This document shows positions 55,177 to 64,000 of a stretch of DNA of 64,000 nucleotides, in pieces (within the stretch, counting starts at the first letter, position 1; every line of letters begins with the position of its first letter). The position numbers were made by a program, and so were the translations under genes. A model generated the notes under the pieces. The model searched no databases. It was not told where the DNA came from and worked only from the letters and a program-made list of their open reading frames with translations. Location: NCBI GenBank assembly GCA_944326705.1, contig CALVEY010000005.1:31952-95951 (forward strand), given 5' to 3'. The DNA is from an uncultured Mucispirillum sp. (GTDB taxonomy: Bacteria > Chrysiogenota > Deferribacteres > Deferribacterales > Mucispirillaceae).

Positions 55177-56880
55177 TTATTTCTTTTTATATGCTTTACT
55201 GGTTTTATTTTTACCCATAATAATCTCTTTATATTTTTCTTTTTTATTCAGCTGCTTTTCTGTGTATATACTATTACCCTCTTCATCAAGCCCTGTATAA
55301 TATGCACATGTTGCCCATGTCGATGGGGTTGGTGTAAATATCTGAACCTGTTCTGGTGAAAAATCAAGATATTTTTCTATAAAATTATGGGTGTTTAATG
55401 CTTCTTTTTCACTTTCACCAGGGTGAGCAGCTATAAAGTAACATGAAATAAACTGGTTTTTATTAAACTTTCTGCTATACTCTTTATAAACTTTGCAAAA
55501 CTCTAAAAAGCTTTTATTATTTGGCTTTTTCATAGCTTTTAATACTTTTTCATCTGCACTTTCTGGTGCCATTTTAAGCTGACCAGAAACATGATTTTTT
55601 GCTATTGCTTCAATATATTTTTTGCCATTTACTTTATCATGAACAGCTAAATCTGCCCTTATTCCAGATGTGGCAAATACTTTTTTTATACCTTTAATAC
55701 TGCTGATTTTTTCAAGCATATTAAGCAGTGGTTTATGGTCAGTATTCATACCATTACATACTTCTGGATAAAGGCAGCTTTTATGGTTACATGCTCCAAA
55801 TTTTTCCATTTTTTTGCATTTCATCATATACATATTTCCAGTAGGACCGCCTATATCGCTTATGATACCATTAAAGCCTTTCATATTAACTATGCTTTTT
55901 ACTTCTTTTTCAATAGAAGATATGCTTCTTGAAATAACCTGCCTGCCTTGATGCACAGCTATTGCACAAAAAGAACAGCCGCCAAAACAGCCTCTGTGGC
56001 TTATAACAGATGTTTTTATTGTTTCAAGAGCCTTTACTTTACCTTCTATTTTAGGATGCACTGCCCTTTCAAACTCTATATCACTTATTTCATCTAATAT
56101 TTCATCGTTATAAAATGCAGGCGGGTTTTGTATAAGATACCTGTCCCCTGTTTTCTGGACTAATGTTTTTGCAGACTGTGCCTGACTGTTATCAGAAAAG
56201 AGCTTAAACATTTTATGGAATAATTTTTTATCACTTAAAGCTTCTTCATAAGATGGCAGAATTACAGCATTATCACATACTTCTTTTGATATATAACACA
56301 GCCCTCTTATCTTTTTAACATCTTCATTATTATTAACTGCGTTAGCAAATTCTAATACCGGCACTTCGCCCATGCCATATATAATATAATCTGCTTTTGA
56401 ATCAAAAAGTATACTTCTTCTAACCTTATCTGTTTTAAAATCATAATGAGCAATACGCCTTAAGCTGGCTTCTATGCCGCCTAAAACAATAGGTTTTGTA
56501 TTTTTATAAAATCTTCTAATAAGTCCAGTATATACAATAGATGCCCTGTCTGGTCTTTTATTATTAATACCATTTGGTGTAAAATCGCACATTTTTCTAG
56601 GTTTTCCTGTGGCAGTATAGTTTGCCACTAAAGAATCAACACAGCCTGCATTTATTCCCCAGAAAAGTCTAGGCTCGCCAAAAATAGTTATATCTTTATC
56701 ACTTTCTGTATCAGGCTGGCTTATAACTGCAACGCGAAACCCGTGTTTTAAAAGATATTTTCCAATAACTGCTGTTCCAGAAAATGGGCTGTCAATATAT
56801 GCATCACCTGTTATAATGATAACATCTATATAGTTCCAGCCTAATTTTTTTACTTCTTCTATGCTTACAGGTAAAAACAT
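55177..56880 (-). CDS. YgiQ-family radical SAM protein
   Basis: This 567-residue radical SAM protein is of the YgiQ group, whose substrate is unknown. The cluster motif HRGCFGGCSFCAIAVHQGR is intact (Cys-x3-Cys-x2-Cys), and the N-terminal domain starts VSIEEVKKLGWNYIDVIIITGDAY. I use the ATG at 56880 (MFLPVSI, with GAGGTGG upstream) rather than a longer in-frame start. It is transcribed opposite to its neighbours. Confidence 0.92.
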   Translation of the reverse strand: MFLPVSIEEVKKLGWNYIDVIIITGDAYIDSPFSGTAVIGKYLLKHGFRVAVISQPDTESDKDITIFGEPRLFWGINAGCVDSLVANYTATGKPRKMCDFTPNGINNKRPDRASIVYTGLIRRFYKNTKPIVLGGIEASLRRIAHYDFKTDKVRRSILFDSKADYIIYGMGEVPVLEFANAVNNNEDVKKIRGLCYISKEVCDNAVILPSYEEALSDKKLFHKMFKLFSDNSQAQSAKTLVQKTGDRYLIQNPPAFYNDEILDEISDIEFERAVHPKIEGKVKALETIKTSVISHRGCFGGCSFCAIAVHQGRQVISRSISSIEKEVKSIVNMKGFNGIISDIGGPTGNMYMMKCKKMEKFGACNHKSCLYPEVCNGMNTDHKPLLNMLEKISSIKGIKKVFATSGIRADLAVHDKVNGKKYIEAIAKNHVSGQLKMAPESADEKVLKAMKKPNNKSFLEFCKVYKEYSRKFNKNQFISCYFIAAHPGESEKEALNTHNFIEKYLDFSPEQVQIFTPTPSTWATCAYYTGLDEEGNSIYTEKQLNKKEKYKEIIMGKNKTSKAYKKK

Positions 56881-56988
56881 ATCCACCTCAATTTTAGAAC
56901 ATATAGCATAAATTATGTAAAAATTCATTATTAATATAGCTTTTCTTAATAAAAAATATTATATTATAAATCTTTAAGGGAGAAATAT

Positions 56989-57390
56989 ATGAAAACAGAA
57001 AATAATAACATCATTTTTACAGTTTTAAATAAAAAATTAATATTCAGCCTAGGTATTATAGTTTTTATAAGTTTGATTGCTGTAATATTATTTTTTACAG
57101 TTATCAGGGCAGAATATATTGTTTTAGGGCTGCCCTTTGTATTTTTTCTTTTTGTGCTGCCAATCTTTATGATAGGTATGCGTAATAAAATTATTTACAG
57201 GTTTACTATTAATGAGCTTCAATACAGGGGTGAAAATCCATATAGAATACAATGGAAAGATATTACATCCTTTAATATAGACAGCCAGTATATTACACTA
57301 AACTTGAAAGATAATACTTCTAAAACACTGCCTGTATTAAACTTTAATACAAATGAACTGCATCAGGCATTATCAATATATATAAAATAA
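56989..57390 (+). CDS. Small membrane protein, probable bacterial-PH-like (3)
   Basis: It has two membrane helices (about residues 17-37 and 45-65), then a soluble beta-rich end with YRIQWKDITSFNIDSQYITL. The W-x-D-I-x-x-F word matches the pattern in the protein at 54045, so it may be a third relative of that pair. The length is 133 and the function is unknown. Confidence 0.6.
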   Translation: MKTENNNIIFTVLNKKLIFSLGIIVFISLIAVILFFTVIRAEYIVLGLPFVFFLFVLPIFMIGMRNKIIYRFTINELQYRGENPYRIQWKDITSFNIDSQYITLNLKDNTSKTLPVLNFNTNELHQALSIYIK

Positions 57391-57423
57391 AAAATTATTC
57401 TTTTTTAAAAATTAAGTGCAAAA

Positions 57424-58164
57424 ATGACTGATATTTATAGCTTTACAGAAGAAGAAAAAGAAACTATTAATTATTTAAAACAGATAGTAACTATAAAATA
57501 TGGAAGCTGTAAAAATTTTAAATTCAAAAAAGAAAAATATATTATTCAAAAAAAAATATATAAAACAGTGATTTTATATGCTCCCCAGTCATTTAATGAA
57601 AATACAGTAGAAGCTTATATTTTAAAAAATAAAGATATTATTTATAAACTTGCCTACCACTGCTTTTATCCTAAAAAAACAAAAATACCGCATGATAAAA
57701 TTCTTTATTTAGGCAGATTATATAATTTTAAACTAAAACCAGAAATACATAATACATATAATATAGATGAAGAAAATTTAATTATTTATGCAGGCAAAAA
57801 TCTTTTAAATAGAGAAAATCTTATTAAATTCTACCATAAGCAGGCATCATATATATTCCCTGCAAGAGTATCTATGTGTGCAGAAAAAATAAAGCTGAAT
57901 ATAAAGGCAGTAAAAACTGGAGTATTTAAAACTTACTGGGGCAGCTGTGGTGCTGGTATTATTAAACTAAATGAAAGGCTTGTATTATCACCATTAAATA
58001 CAATTGACAGCATTATCTACCATGAACTTGCACATATTTTAGTGCCAAACCATTCAAAAGAGTTTTATACAGTATTAGAAAAAATATATCCTTCATATTA
58101 TAAAGACCATATATGGCTTACTTTATTTATGCCTGCAGAATACCCACCTAAAACAGTAGAATAG
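57424..58164 (+). CDS. YgjP-like metallopeptidase (DUF45)
   Basis: The YgjP/DUF45 family has the zinc motif HELAHILVPNHSKEFY, preceded by YWGSCGAGIIKLNERLVLSP, both present. The gluzincin motif HExxH is complete and a third His follows. Length 246 is usual for the family. Its substrate is unknown. It lies 33 bases after the PH-like gene and just before a convergent response-regulator gene. Confidence 0.9.
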   Translation: MTDIYSFTEEEKETINYLKQIVTIKYGSCKNFKFKKEKYIIQKKIYKTVILYAPQSFNENTVEAYILKNKDIIYKLAYHCFYPKKTKIPHDKILYLGRLYNFKLKPEIHNTYNIDEENLIIYAGKNLLNRENLIKFYHKQASYIFPARVSMCAEKIKLNIKAVKTGVFKTYWGSCGAGIIKLNERLVLSPLNTIDSIIYHELAHILVPNHSKEFYTVLEKIYPSYYKDHIWLTLFMPAEYPPKTVE

Positions 58165-58170
58165 ATTAAC

Positions 58171-58788
58171 TTAATAGCTGTTTTTAAGCAGTGTTTTCAT
58201 TCGTTCTATTATACCTTTTAATGAGTGTATAATAGGCATAGATTCTATACAGTGCTGAGCTGCCATTTTTGCAATTATTGCACGTAAATCATCTATTGTC
58301 TGGCTGATTGTATCATAAGCCTCTGTATCTAAATGAGTAGATTTTTCAGGTACTATAGAATAAAGAGCTTTTAGTGTAAACGCATGCTCTGCTAAGTTAA
58401 TAATAGCTTTAACAATTTCTTTAAAGCTTGATGGTTTGATAATATATTTATCAACTTTCATATTAATTGCTTCAAGTAAATGTTCTGGGTCATTTTTAGA
58501 TGTATAAATAATAATAGAACATGATGGATTACATCTGCGAATATACACTGGAAAACTCATACTTTCTTCATCTGCTAAATTAAAATCAGTAATAAGGATA
58601 TCAATATCCCTGCCTTCTGCTTTTGCCTTAGCATCCTGCAGATTATCAGTTACAATAAGATTTTTAATATATTTAGATAAAATAGAAATAAGCTTTTCTT
58701 CTTTATATTTATCTTTATCAATATTAAGGTATAAGACTGTTACAGAGCTTAAAAGCCCTGCGTTATCTTCACACAATTCCAACACCAT
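58171..58788 (-). CDS. Single receiver-domain protein (response regulator-like)
   Basis: A receiver domain (about residues 15-140) has the phosphoacceptor Asp in DILITDFNLAD, a Ser/Thr at IIYTSKND and the Lys in YIIKPSS. The remaining C-terminal 65 residues are helical with no DNA-binding motif that I recognise. The N-terminal DD pair is replaced by LNID, so phosphorylation may be altered. There is no histidine kinase nearby. Confidence 0.75.
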   Translation of the reverse strand: MVLELCEDNAGLLSSVTVLYLNIDKDKYKEEKLISILSKYIKNLIVTDNLQDAKAKAEGRDIDILITDFNLADEESMSFPVYIRRCNPSCSIIIYTSKNDPEHLLEAINMKVDKYIIKPSSFKEIVKAIINLAEHAFTLKALYSIVPEKSTHLDTEAYDTISQTIDDLRAIIAKMAAQHCIESMPIIHSLKGIIERMKTLLKNSY

Positions 58789-58882
58789 AACAATACTCCC
58801 AATATAATAACCACTCTAATATTATAAGATAGAGCTTAAATCGTATTTAGTCAAGGATTAAAGTATAATTAATAATATAAAA

Positions 58883-58910
58883 AACCCCGCACATCATAAA
58901 TATACGGGGT
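58883..58910 (-). terminator. Intrinsic terminator of the DUF2155 lipoprotein gene
   Basis: ACCCCG and CGGGGT pair with an AT-rich loop; on the minus strand TTTTTTA follows. It lies about 30 bases after the DUF2155 stop codon. Confidence 0.8.
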
Positions 58911-58940
58911 TGTATATACAATAATATGATTAATAACAGG

Positions 58941-59444
58941 TTATTTTTTTACAGCACCAGCTAAAATAACTCTCCATACTGGGTGTTCAAATGGGTGCAT
59001 ATCAGGATATTCCTGAAATAACCAGCCGTCAAATACTTGTGAGCCGTTATCTGAAATAATAACTTTTGCAGCAGGGTTATTTTCTTCCATACTCACATTT
59101 TTAACACCACCATCAACCATTGTAAAGCTTGTGAAATAAGAAGCAGTAGTGATTTCAAGTCCAGTATTGCCAATAGGTGTTTTTTGACCAAAAGGAGCAG
59201 TAATTTCTATCTTACTGCCGTCATTTTTATTAACTGCTTCAATTTTAATACCAGAATATTTTGCAGTAATCTCTGGAAGTAATTCTGTTGGTTTTGTAAG
59301 TTTCATACCAGCAGCTGATTGTTTAGGAGTTACAGCAGGTGCAGGTGATGCATTTTCTGCTTTAACAAACTGCTGCCTGTCTGTATTTTGTGAACATGCA
59401 GTGATAAGCATAGTTATTGATAATAAAGCTATTAATCCTTTCAT
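58941..59444 (-). CDS. DUF2155 lipoprotein
   Basis: A lipoprotein signal (LLSITMLITACSQ) precedes a Pro/Ala/Lys linker and a DUF2155 domain (about residues 70-165), identified by KIEITAPFGQKTPIGNTGLEI, FDGWLFQEYPDMHPFEHPVWRV (key residues G-W-L-F, H-P-F-E-H-P). The domain's function is not known. I chose the ATG at 59444 with GAGGG upstream. Confidence 0.85.
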   Translation of the reverse strand: MKGLIALLSITMLITACSQNTDRQQFVKAENASPAPAVTPKQSAAGMKLTKPTELLPEITAKYSGIKIEAVNKNDGSKIEITAPFGQKTPIGNTGLEITTASYFTSFTMVDGGVKNVSMEENNPAAKVIISDNGSQVFDGWLFQEYPDMHPFEHPVWRVILAGAVKK

Positions 59445-59554
59445 ATTTACCCTCATTTCTTTTTAAAGTGGTTAAAGTTTATATTATTATTTTAACACTT
59501 TCAAGATATTTTTAAATTAAATGTAAAAAAAAACACATTGCATACATAAATTAG

Positions 59555-59583
59555 TTGAAATAATCATAATTATTTTATATAAA
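59555..59583 (+). promoter_or_regulatory. Promoter of the DKNYY-repeat protein gene
   Basis: TTGAAA (59555-59560) and TATAAA (59578-59583) are 17 bases apart, about 25 bases before the ATG at 59609. Confidence 0.6.
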
Positions 59584-59608
59584 TATAATAGGATAAAAAT
59601 GGTGTGCT

Positions 59609-62215
59609 ATGGAAAATAACTGGATAATAACTGCAAAAATTCAAATTTCTGAAGCAGACTTTAATAAATGGCTTGCTTCCTCTGCAAAATTTACAACTCA
59701 AGCAGAACTTTTTAACTGTGATAGTGATGACCCATTTGTAAATATTTTATTAGGCGGCTCAATAAAAGCTCCATACAGCTCTATTGCCAGCTTTTTTGCG
59801 GGTGAGCTTTCTGAAATGACACTTTCTTTTGATAGAGAATCTTTACTTTTATACTATAACCATGTAAACAGTACACTTGATTTTGCCTTTGAAATAAACA
59901 GATATAATGGCTTTAAAACTGCTGTTTATAATACAGCCCTGCTTTTAAGTATAGCTTCATTTAAAAATAATGATAAAGCTGATTTCTGCCTTGTAAGCAG
60001 CAAAGAGTTTGCAAATATTTCTTATGCAATAGAAATAACTAAAAACAGTATTAAAATTATCAAAATCAATAGTCAAAATGCAGTTATTCCACACAGATAC
60101 AGCATTGTATATGATATGCTGCATAAAGAAGATGCTTTACAAAACCATCTGCAGAAAGATTTATATAACCTATTTTATAATTTTATTACAAAAAGACTGG
60201 AAACAGATTTAGAAGATATTATTTTATTTTCCTCTGCTGAGCACCCTGCTGTTATTACTCCAGATGCAAAATATAAAACTGACGGAAAACATGTAATAAC
60301 TGATAAAGGTGAAATAGTTAAAAATGCAAACCCTGCCACATTTACATCTCTTGGTGTTGGATATGGGGCTGATAAAGGCAAAGTATTTTATGGCAGTATG
60401 GAAATAGAAAATGCTGATAATGCTACATTTTTTGTTTTAAATTACGGATATGCAAAAGATAAATCTTACGCTTATTATAATGGTGAACCTATTTGCAAAT
60501 TAAGCTGTAATTTTAGAGTATTTAAACAGGGTGATGGTTATGCAACAGATAATATAAATGTATATTACAAAGGCATACTTCTTGAAAACAGCAACCCTAT
60601 GGCTTTTAGACTTGCAGGTGATAATAATTTTGCTGATGCTGAATATTTAGCAGCAGATAATGTATGCACATATAGAAACGGTCAAAGTATTGAGCATATT
60701 GATAATGAAACAATTACATCTATTGGCAAAAACTTTTTTAAAGATAAAAATAAAGTTTACTATCTGACTACTCCACTTAATATGCTTAATCCTGATGAAG
60801 CAAGAGTATTAAATGAATATTATATTGCAGATAAAACAAAAGCATATTTTTGCGACAGTAAAGGGGCAGTATTATTAGAAAATGTTAATCCTGTAGGACT
60901 GCAGGTACGCTCTCGTCTTGCAGTAGATAATACACATGTATTTTTTAAAGGCAGTATAATAGAAGGATTAGATGGAGCAAAAGTAGATATTCACAGTGAT
61001 AATTTCAGCGGATATCTAAATGATGGAAATCTTGTATACTACTATATGGATAAAGTAGATGCAGACCCTGTTACATTTAAACCATTAGATTTTGGCTACG
61101 GCTCTGACGGCAAAAACTTATTTTTTAAAGGTAAAGTTATTAAACAGGGCAATTTCCAGTCAGTAATTTCTCTTTTTGACAGTTCTATTACAGATACATC
61201 CAATACTCTTTCAGATGATGATATAATTGAACTTGGTAATTCATATAAACGCATTAAAAATAAAATATATTACAGCTCTACTTTACTTGAAAATGCTGAT
61301 GCAGAAACTTTTGAAATAATGTATGTAAATACTCCAAAAGGTGATATTGCTACATATTATGCAAAAGATAAAAATAATATATACTATAAAGAAAGGCTGA
61401 TAAAAGAAGCTGATGTATCATCTTTTGCAGTGCTTTTACACCCAGATTATGATACAATAGTAGATTATATACCAAAAACAGCAGTAGATGATAAATATGC
61501 TTATTTTAAAGATAATATTATACCAGATATTGACCCTGCAACAGTGTATCCATTTACTATTCATAGAGCATGGCTGGCTGGCACAAATATTATTTATAAA
61601 GGTCAGGTTATTAAAAATATAGATTTAGACAAATTCCATAAAATAGAAGGCGATATTTATACTGATAATAAAAGAGTATATTATAAAATCCTGCCTATTG
61701 AAAATATTAACCCAGAAAAAGTTGTTATACTTTCTAATAACTATATAAAAGACGATAACGGGCTTTGTTATTTAGAAGAAGACTGGGAAGGATATTTAAC
61801 AGCTAATTCTTTTACTCCACACATTAACAGCTTTGATATACTTTCAGAAAACAGTGCATTTTCTTTTGACAGATATAAAGTGTATTTTAAAGGAAAAGAA
61901 ATTTCAGATATTGATTTAAATTCAATAAATATGATAGGCGATAATTATCTGCAGGATAAAGATAATATATATTGCGGCAATATTAAACTTGAAAACGCTG
62001 ATACTGCATATTTTATGCTTTTAGGTGACGGCTATGCTGCTGATGGTAAAAATACATATTATCAAGAAAAACAGTTAGATACAAAACATATGCTTCATGT
62101 ATTAGGCAATGGATATGCAACAGACGGCACAACTTTCTGGCTTTATGGCTCAGTATTAAGCAACCCTTATGAGCACCAGTATATTACTGATATTTTAGGA
62201 CAAGGGTTTGCATAA
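59609..62215 (+). CDS. Large DKNYY-repeat protein
   Basis: The 868-residue protein has no signal peptide. Residues about 1-210 form an unknown N-terminal domain (FNKWLASSAKFTTQAELF, FFAGELSEMTLSFDRE). From about 215 on it is a series of imperfect repeats of 35-45 residues, each with a word such as YAKDKSYAYYNGEPI, YATDNINVYYKGI or YAKDKNNIYYKERL and a preceding NADxxTF-like word, typical of DKNYY proteins. There are more than a dozen repeats. The family is poorly understood; adhesion or immunity roles have only been guessed. It converges on rnpB. Confidence 0.85.
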   Translation: MENNWIITAKIQISEADFNKWLASSAKFTTQAELFNCDSDDPFVNILLGGSIKAPYSSIASFFAGELSEMTLSFDRESLLLYYNHVNSTLDFAFEINRYNGFKTAVYNTALLLSIASFKNNDKADFCLVSSKEFANISYAIEITKNSIKIIKINSQNAVIPHRYSIVYDMLHKEDALQNHLQKDLYNLFYNFITKRLETDLEDIILFSSAEHPAVITPDAKYKTDGKHVITDKGEIVKNANPATFTSLGVGYGADKGKVFYGSMEIENADNATFFVLNYGYAKDKSYAYYNGEPICKLSCNFRVFKQGDGYATDNINVYYKGILLENSNPMAFRLAGDNNFADAEYLAADNVCTYRNGQSIEHIDNETITSIGKNFFKDKNKVYYLTTPLNMLNPDEARVLNEYYIADKTKAYFCDSKGAVLLENVNPVGLQVRSRLAVDNTHVFFKGSIIEGLDGAKVDIHSDNFSGYLNDGNLVYYYMDKVDADPVTFKPLDFGYGSDGKNLFFKGKVIKQGNFQSVISLFDSSITDTSNTLSDDDIIELGNSYKRIKNKIYYSSTLLENADAETFEIMYVNTPKGDIATYYAKDKNNIYYKERLIKEADVSSFAVLLHPDYDTIVDYIPKTAVDDKYAYFKDNIIPDIDPATVYPFTIHRAWLAGTNIIYKGQVIKNIDLDKFHKIEGDIYTDNKRVYYKILPIENINPEKVVILSNNYIKDDNGLCYLEEDWEGYLTANSFTPHINSFDILSENSAFSFDRYKVYFKGKEISDIDLNSINMIGDNYLQDKDNIYCGNIKLENADTAYFMLLGDGYAADGKNTYYQEKQLDTKHMLHVLGNGYATDGTTFWLYGSVLSNPYEHQYITDILGQGFA

Positions 62216-62221
62216 AAAAAC

Positions 62222-62566
62222 GGGATTTACTATAAGCCGGATTCTGTACCTGTAAAACAGGCGGCAGTCATTTCTCTAGATTATTAATTGCTTAATAATT
62301 CAAGCAGCTTACCCGCTGAAAATATGGGCTGAGCAACCCTTTCAGCCTATTTGCCTTGCACTTAATGGGGCTTGTTCCCATACTTTTGTTACCAAAAGCA
62401 GAGGTGGGCTCTTACCCTCACCTTTTCACCCTTGCTGCTAATGCAGCGGTTATTTTCTGTAACGCTTTCCCCGCATTGCTGCGAACTGATGTTATCAGTC
62501 ATTATGCTCATATAGTGTCCGGACTTTCCTCTCGTAATAAATTACCAGCGACTGCCCGTAAATCCC
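62222..62566 (-). ncRNA. rnpB: RNase P RNA
   Basis: On the minus strand the 5' part has GAGAGGAAAGTCCGGAC and the 3' end has CAGAATCCGGCTTATAG, the conserved core words of bacterial class A RNase P RNA. GGTGAAAAGGTGAGGG and the intervening helices fit as well. The 3' end is followed by a seven-T run just after the DKNYY stop codon. The ribozyme processes tRNA 5' ends. The ends are approximate. Confidence 0.95.
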
Positions 62567-62571
62567 AGTTA

Positions 62572-62600
62572 TAAATATAATATATTTATGTAAAAATCAA
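62572..62600 (-). promoter_or_regulatory. Promoter of rnpB
   Basis: On the minus strand TTGATT (62595-62600) and TATTTA (62572-62577) are 17 bases apart; the predicted start falls at the RNA's 5' end. Confidence 0.6.
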
Positions 62601-62616
62601 TATGAACTTTTAATTG

Positions 62617-63110
62617 GCTTACCCCTATTTTTTATCAAACATATTTATAATTATTTAATAATAAATAAGAAAATGCTTTATAAGTGTAAAAATAGACTTT
62701 TAAAAAATAATATAATATTAATATGTTTTTTAGCAGCTTTTAAAAGAGCCCCCATGTTATTTCATTATCTTTACGACTTAATTGTATATGAGCAATTTTT
62801 TCGGAATGTTTTGCTCATCAGAAAGTTTTGAGCAAAGCGAGTTGCTGCAGCTATGCGAGTGTTTTTTACGAGGACACTTTTTTCCGACTGAGTAAGGAGG
62901 AAATAAAAAAAGTGGCTGATAGAAAAAATAGCGAATGTTTAAGGAATTGGAGCATAAGAAATGAAATAACAAAAAGTTTGCTTTATGAGATTTGCGGCGG
63001 TAGTAATAGTTACAAATATACTGCAAATACATATTATTACATGATAATAAAGTCCAGTTTTATTGTAGAATAAATGATTTTTATAGCAGCTTGAAAAATA
63101 GGGGTAAAGC
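62617..63110. repeat. Inverted-repeat-bounded segment of about 0.5 kb
   Basis: The left end has GCTTACCCCTATTTTT (62617-62632) and the right end AAAAATAGGGGTAAAGC (63094-63110), inverted copies with one base inserted. The interior has no convincing gene; an 81-codon frame at 62828-63073 on the plus strand is the longest and looks unlike the neighbours. A stretch at about 62790-62910 is less AT-rich than the surroundings. The left 70 bases recur at the window end. It could be a small non-autonomous element or repeat family. Confidence 0.5.
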
Positions 63111-63146
63111 AGGAACTTTTATAAACATATATTAAGCTGAAAAAGA

Positions 63147-63809
63147 TTACATATATATTTGATAAGAAAGTAATAAATTAAATGCTAAAATACATACAAA
63201 AAATATGAAACTAAATTTATTGTATTTCTTTATACTTTTTTTTAATAAAATATTTTCACTATCCAGAGATAATTTATATCTTTTATAAATACCTGCAAAA
63301 ATAACTGGTATGAATACAGTCACTTCCAAAACCCATAAAATAAATTCAGCAATTATCTGCCCATTACCATGATGAAAAATGACAATTGATGTAAAAAGTA
63401 AAATACTTATGAATGGTACAATAAGGCAAAAGGCAGTAAAATATAATAAAAAGTAATATATATTTTTCTTTTTCTTAATGTAAGAAATAACAATAACTGC
63501 AATATAAATTGTAAAAACTAATATAAATAATGGTATATAAGTACCACTTTTCTCAAACAGTGTAAAAAATAATAAACTGAAACAGGCTGTTGAAAATAAC
63601 ATTAGGAATATATATTTAATGTTTGATTTAAGTTTATGTATATCACTAGAGCTTACCGCCAGATAAACAAATATAATAGTTAATATAACTAAAATAAACT
63701 GTATACGCTCATCCAGCATAATACTGCCGTCATCATAAATAAATAATCTATATATACAAAAAGCAGCACATAAAACAAATAATAATCTTATAAATATTAT
63801 TTTTTTCAT
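63147..63809 (-). CDS. Multi-pass membrane protein of unknown function
   Basis: The 220-residue protein is almost entirely hydrophobic, with about seven membrane segments. I prefer the ATG at 63809 with AAGGTG upstream to an in-frame start 29 codons earlier. There are no motifs that I recognise. It lies between two copies of the short repeat described at 62617 and 63935. Confidence 0.6.
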   Translation of the reverse strand: MKKIIFIRLLFVLCAAFCIYRLFIYDDGSIMLDERIQFILVILTIIFVYLAVSSSDIHKLKSNIKYIFLMLFSTACFSLLFFTLFEKSGTYIPLFILVFTIYIAVIVISYIKKKKNIYYFLLYFTAFCLIVPFISILLFTSIVIFHHGNGQIIAEFILWVLEVTVFIPVIFAGIYKRYKLSLDSENILLKKSIKKYNKFSFIFFVCILAFNLLLSYQIYM

Positions 63810-63934
63810 TACAGCACCTTTATATATAATATATATATGAATTATATAACTGCTTATAATATAATAATAAAAATTATTTTTCAAATATATTCTCAAAATA
63901 TGCCTTAAAATGCTGCTAAAATATTCTGGGGGTA

Positions 63935-64000
63935 CCCCATTTTTTTGTAAGAATATTTATAACTATTTAATAATAAATAAGAAAGTGCTTTATAAGTATA
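63935..64000 (+). repeat. Second copy of the left-end repeat
   Basis: From CCCCATTTTTTTG at 63935 to the window end, the sequence closely follows 62622-62692, including AATATTTATAA, TATTTAATAATAAATAAGAAA and TGCTTTATAAGT words. It is preceded by the palindrome GGGGTACCCC. Confidence 0.65.

Noticed and set aside
62356..62574. A 72-codon plus-strand open frame
   Set aside because: It is antisense to RNase P RNA and has no ribosome-binding site or protein-like composition.
62778..63073. Two opposite open frames (84 and 81 codons) in the repeat-bounded segment
   Set aside because: Neither has a convincing ribosome-binding site or recognisable domain, and they overlap one another; kept only as part of the repeat description.
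1..64000. CRISPR array, prophage or insertion sequence
   Set aside because: No regularly spaced repeats, no phage structural or integrase genes, and no transposase were seen.

Overview
The window is a strongly AT-rich, densely packed bacterial chromosome segment. It holds no phage, no recognisable transposase and no CRISPR array. Cell-envelope genes (lipoproteins, SPOR and NlpC/P60 proteins, a Tat substrate, Rnf) point to a diderm. The gene set (RnfC, aspartate ammonia-lyase, endonuclease-type MutL, bifunctional RibBA, DUF3417-type glycogen phosphorylase, a PAAR-like protein) would fit a gut anaerobe of the Deferribacterota such as Mucispirillum. That placement is inference from gene content and base composition, not from a search.

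Positions 1-15,200 (minus strand) are one long, tightly overlapping run of housekeeping genes. In transcription order they are mutL, miaA, an ftsB-like gene, xseA, a short gap, greA, pgsA, plsY, the complete riboflavin set ribD-ribE-ribBA-ribH, nusB, two small uncharacterised genes, a YhaM-like nuclease, ymdB, rpiB, glyA, a dCMP deaminase and the start of rnfC. Positions 15,200-18,200 hold a lipid-anchored thiol-disulfide protein, small secreted proteins, tRNA-Cys and tRNA-Gly with a clear promoter, a PAAR-like protein and a DUF302 protein. Positions 18,284-24,764 are the classic rimP-nusA-ylxR-infB-rbfA-truB operon. It is preceded by a structured leader that ends in an intrinsic terminator directly in front of the rimP ribosome-binding site.

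Positions 25,000-42,400 mix metabolic and transport genes: an MFS transporter, a PepV-like dipeptidase, glgP, dut, a Tat protein coupled to an 8Fe ferredoxin, rpsO-pnp, aspA, a degenerate phosphoethanolamine-transferase-like membrane protein coupled to a DUF985 cupin, an AEC transporter and an alkyladenine DNA glycosylase. Positions 42,500-45,700 hold three small secreted PepSY-like paralogs. Two share a conserved upstream block, and a decayed chemoreceptor gene lies between the second and third. Next come an NlpC/P60 lipoprotein, LemA and a large tandem-TPM membrane protein.

The most accessory-looking segment is 49,759-51,924. A RelB-like antitoxin overlaps a Doc/Fic toxin, which is followed closely by an uncharacterised papain-like cysteine protease; an ADP-ribosylglycohydrolase gene is divergent. 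The last part contains tRNA-Arg, a Fur-family regulator, two cyclophilins (one with a lysine/alanine/threonine-rich tail), three small membrane proteins of probable bacterial-PH type around a YgiQ radical SAM gene, a YgjP metallopeptidase, a lone receiver protein, a DUF2155 lipoprotein, a very large DKNYY-repeat protein, RNase P RNA, and a roughly 0.5 kb inverted-repeat-bounded segment whose edge sequence recurs at the end of the window.
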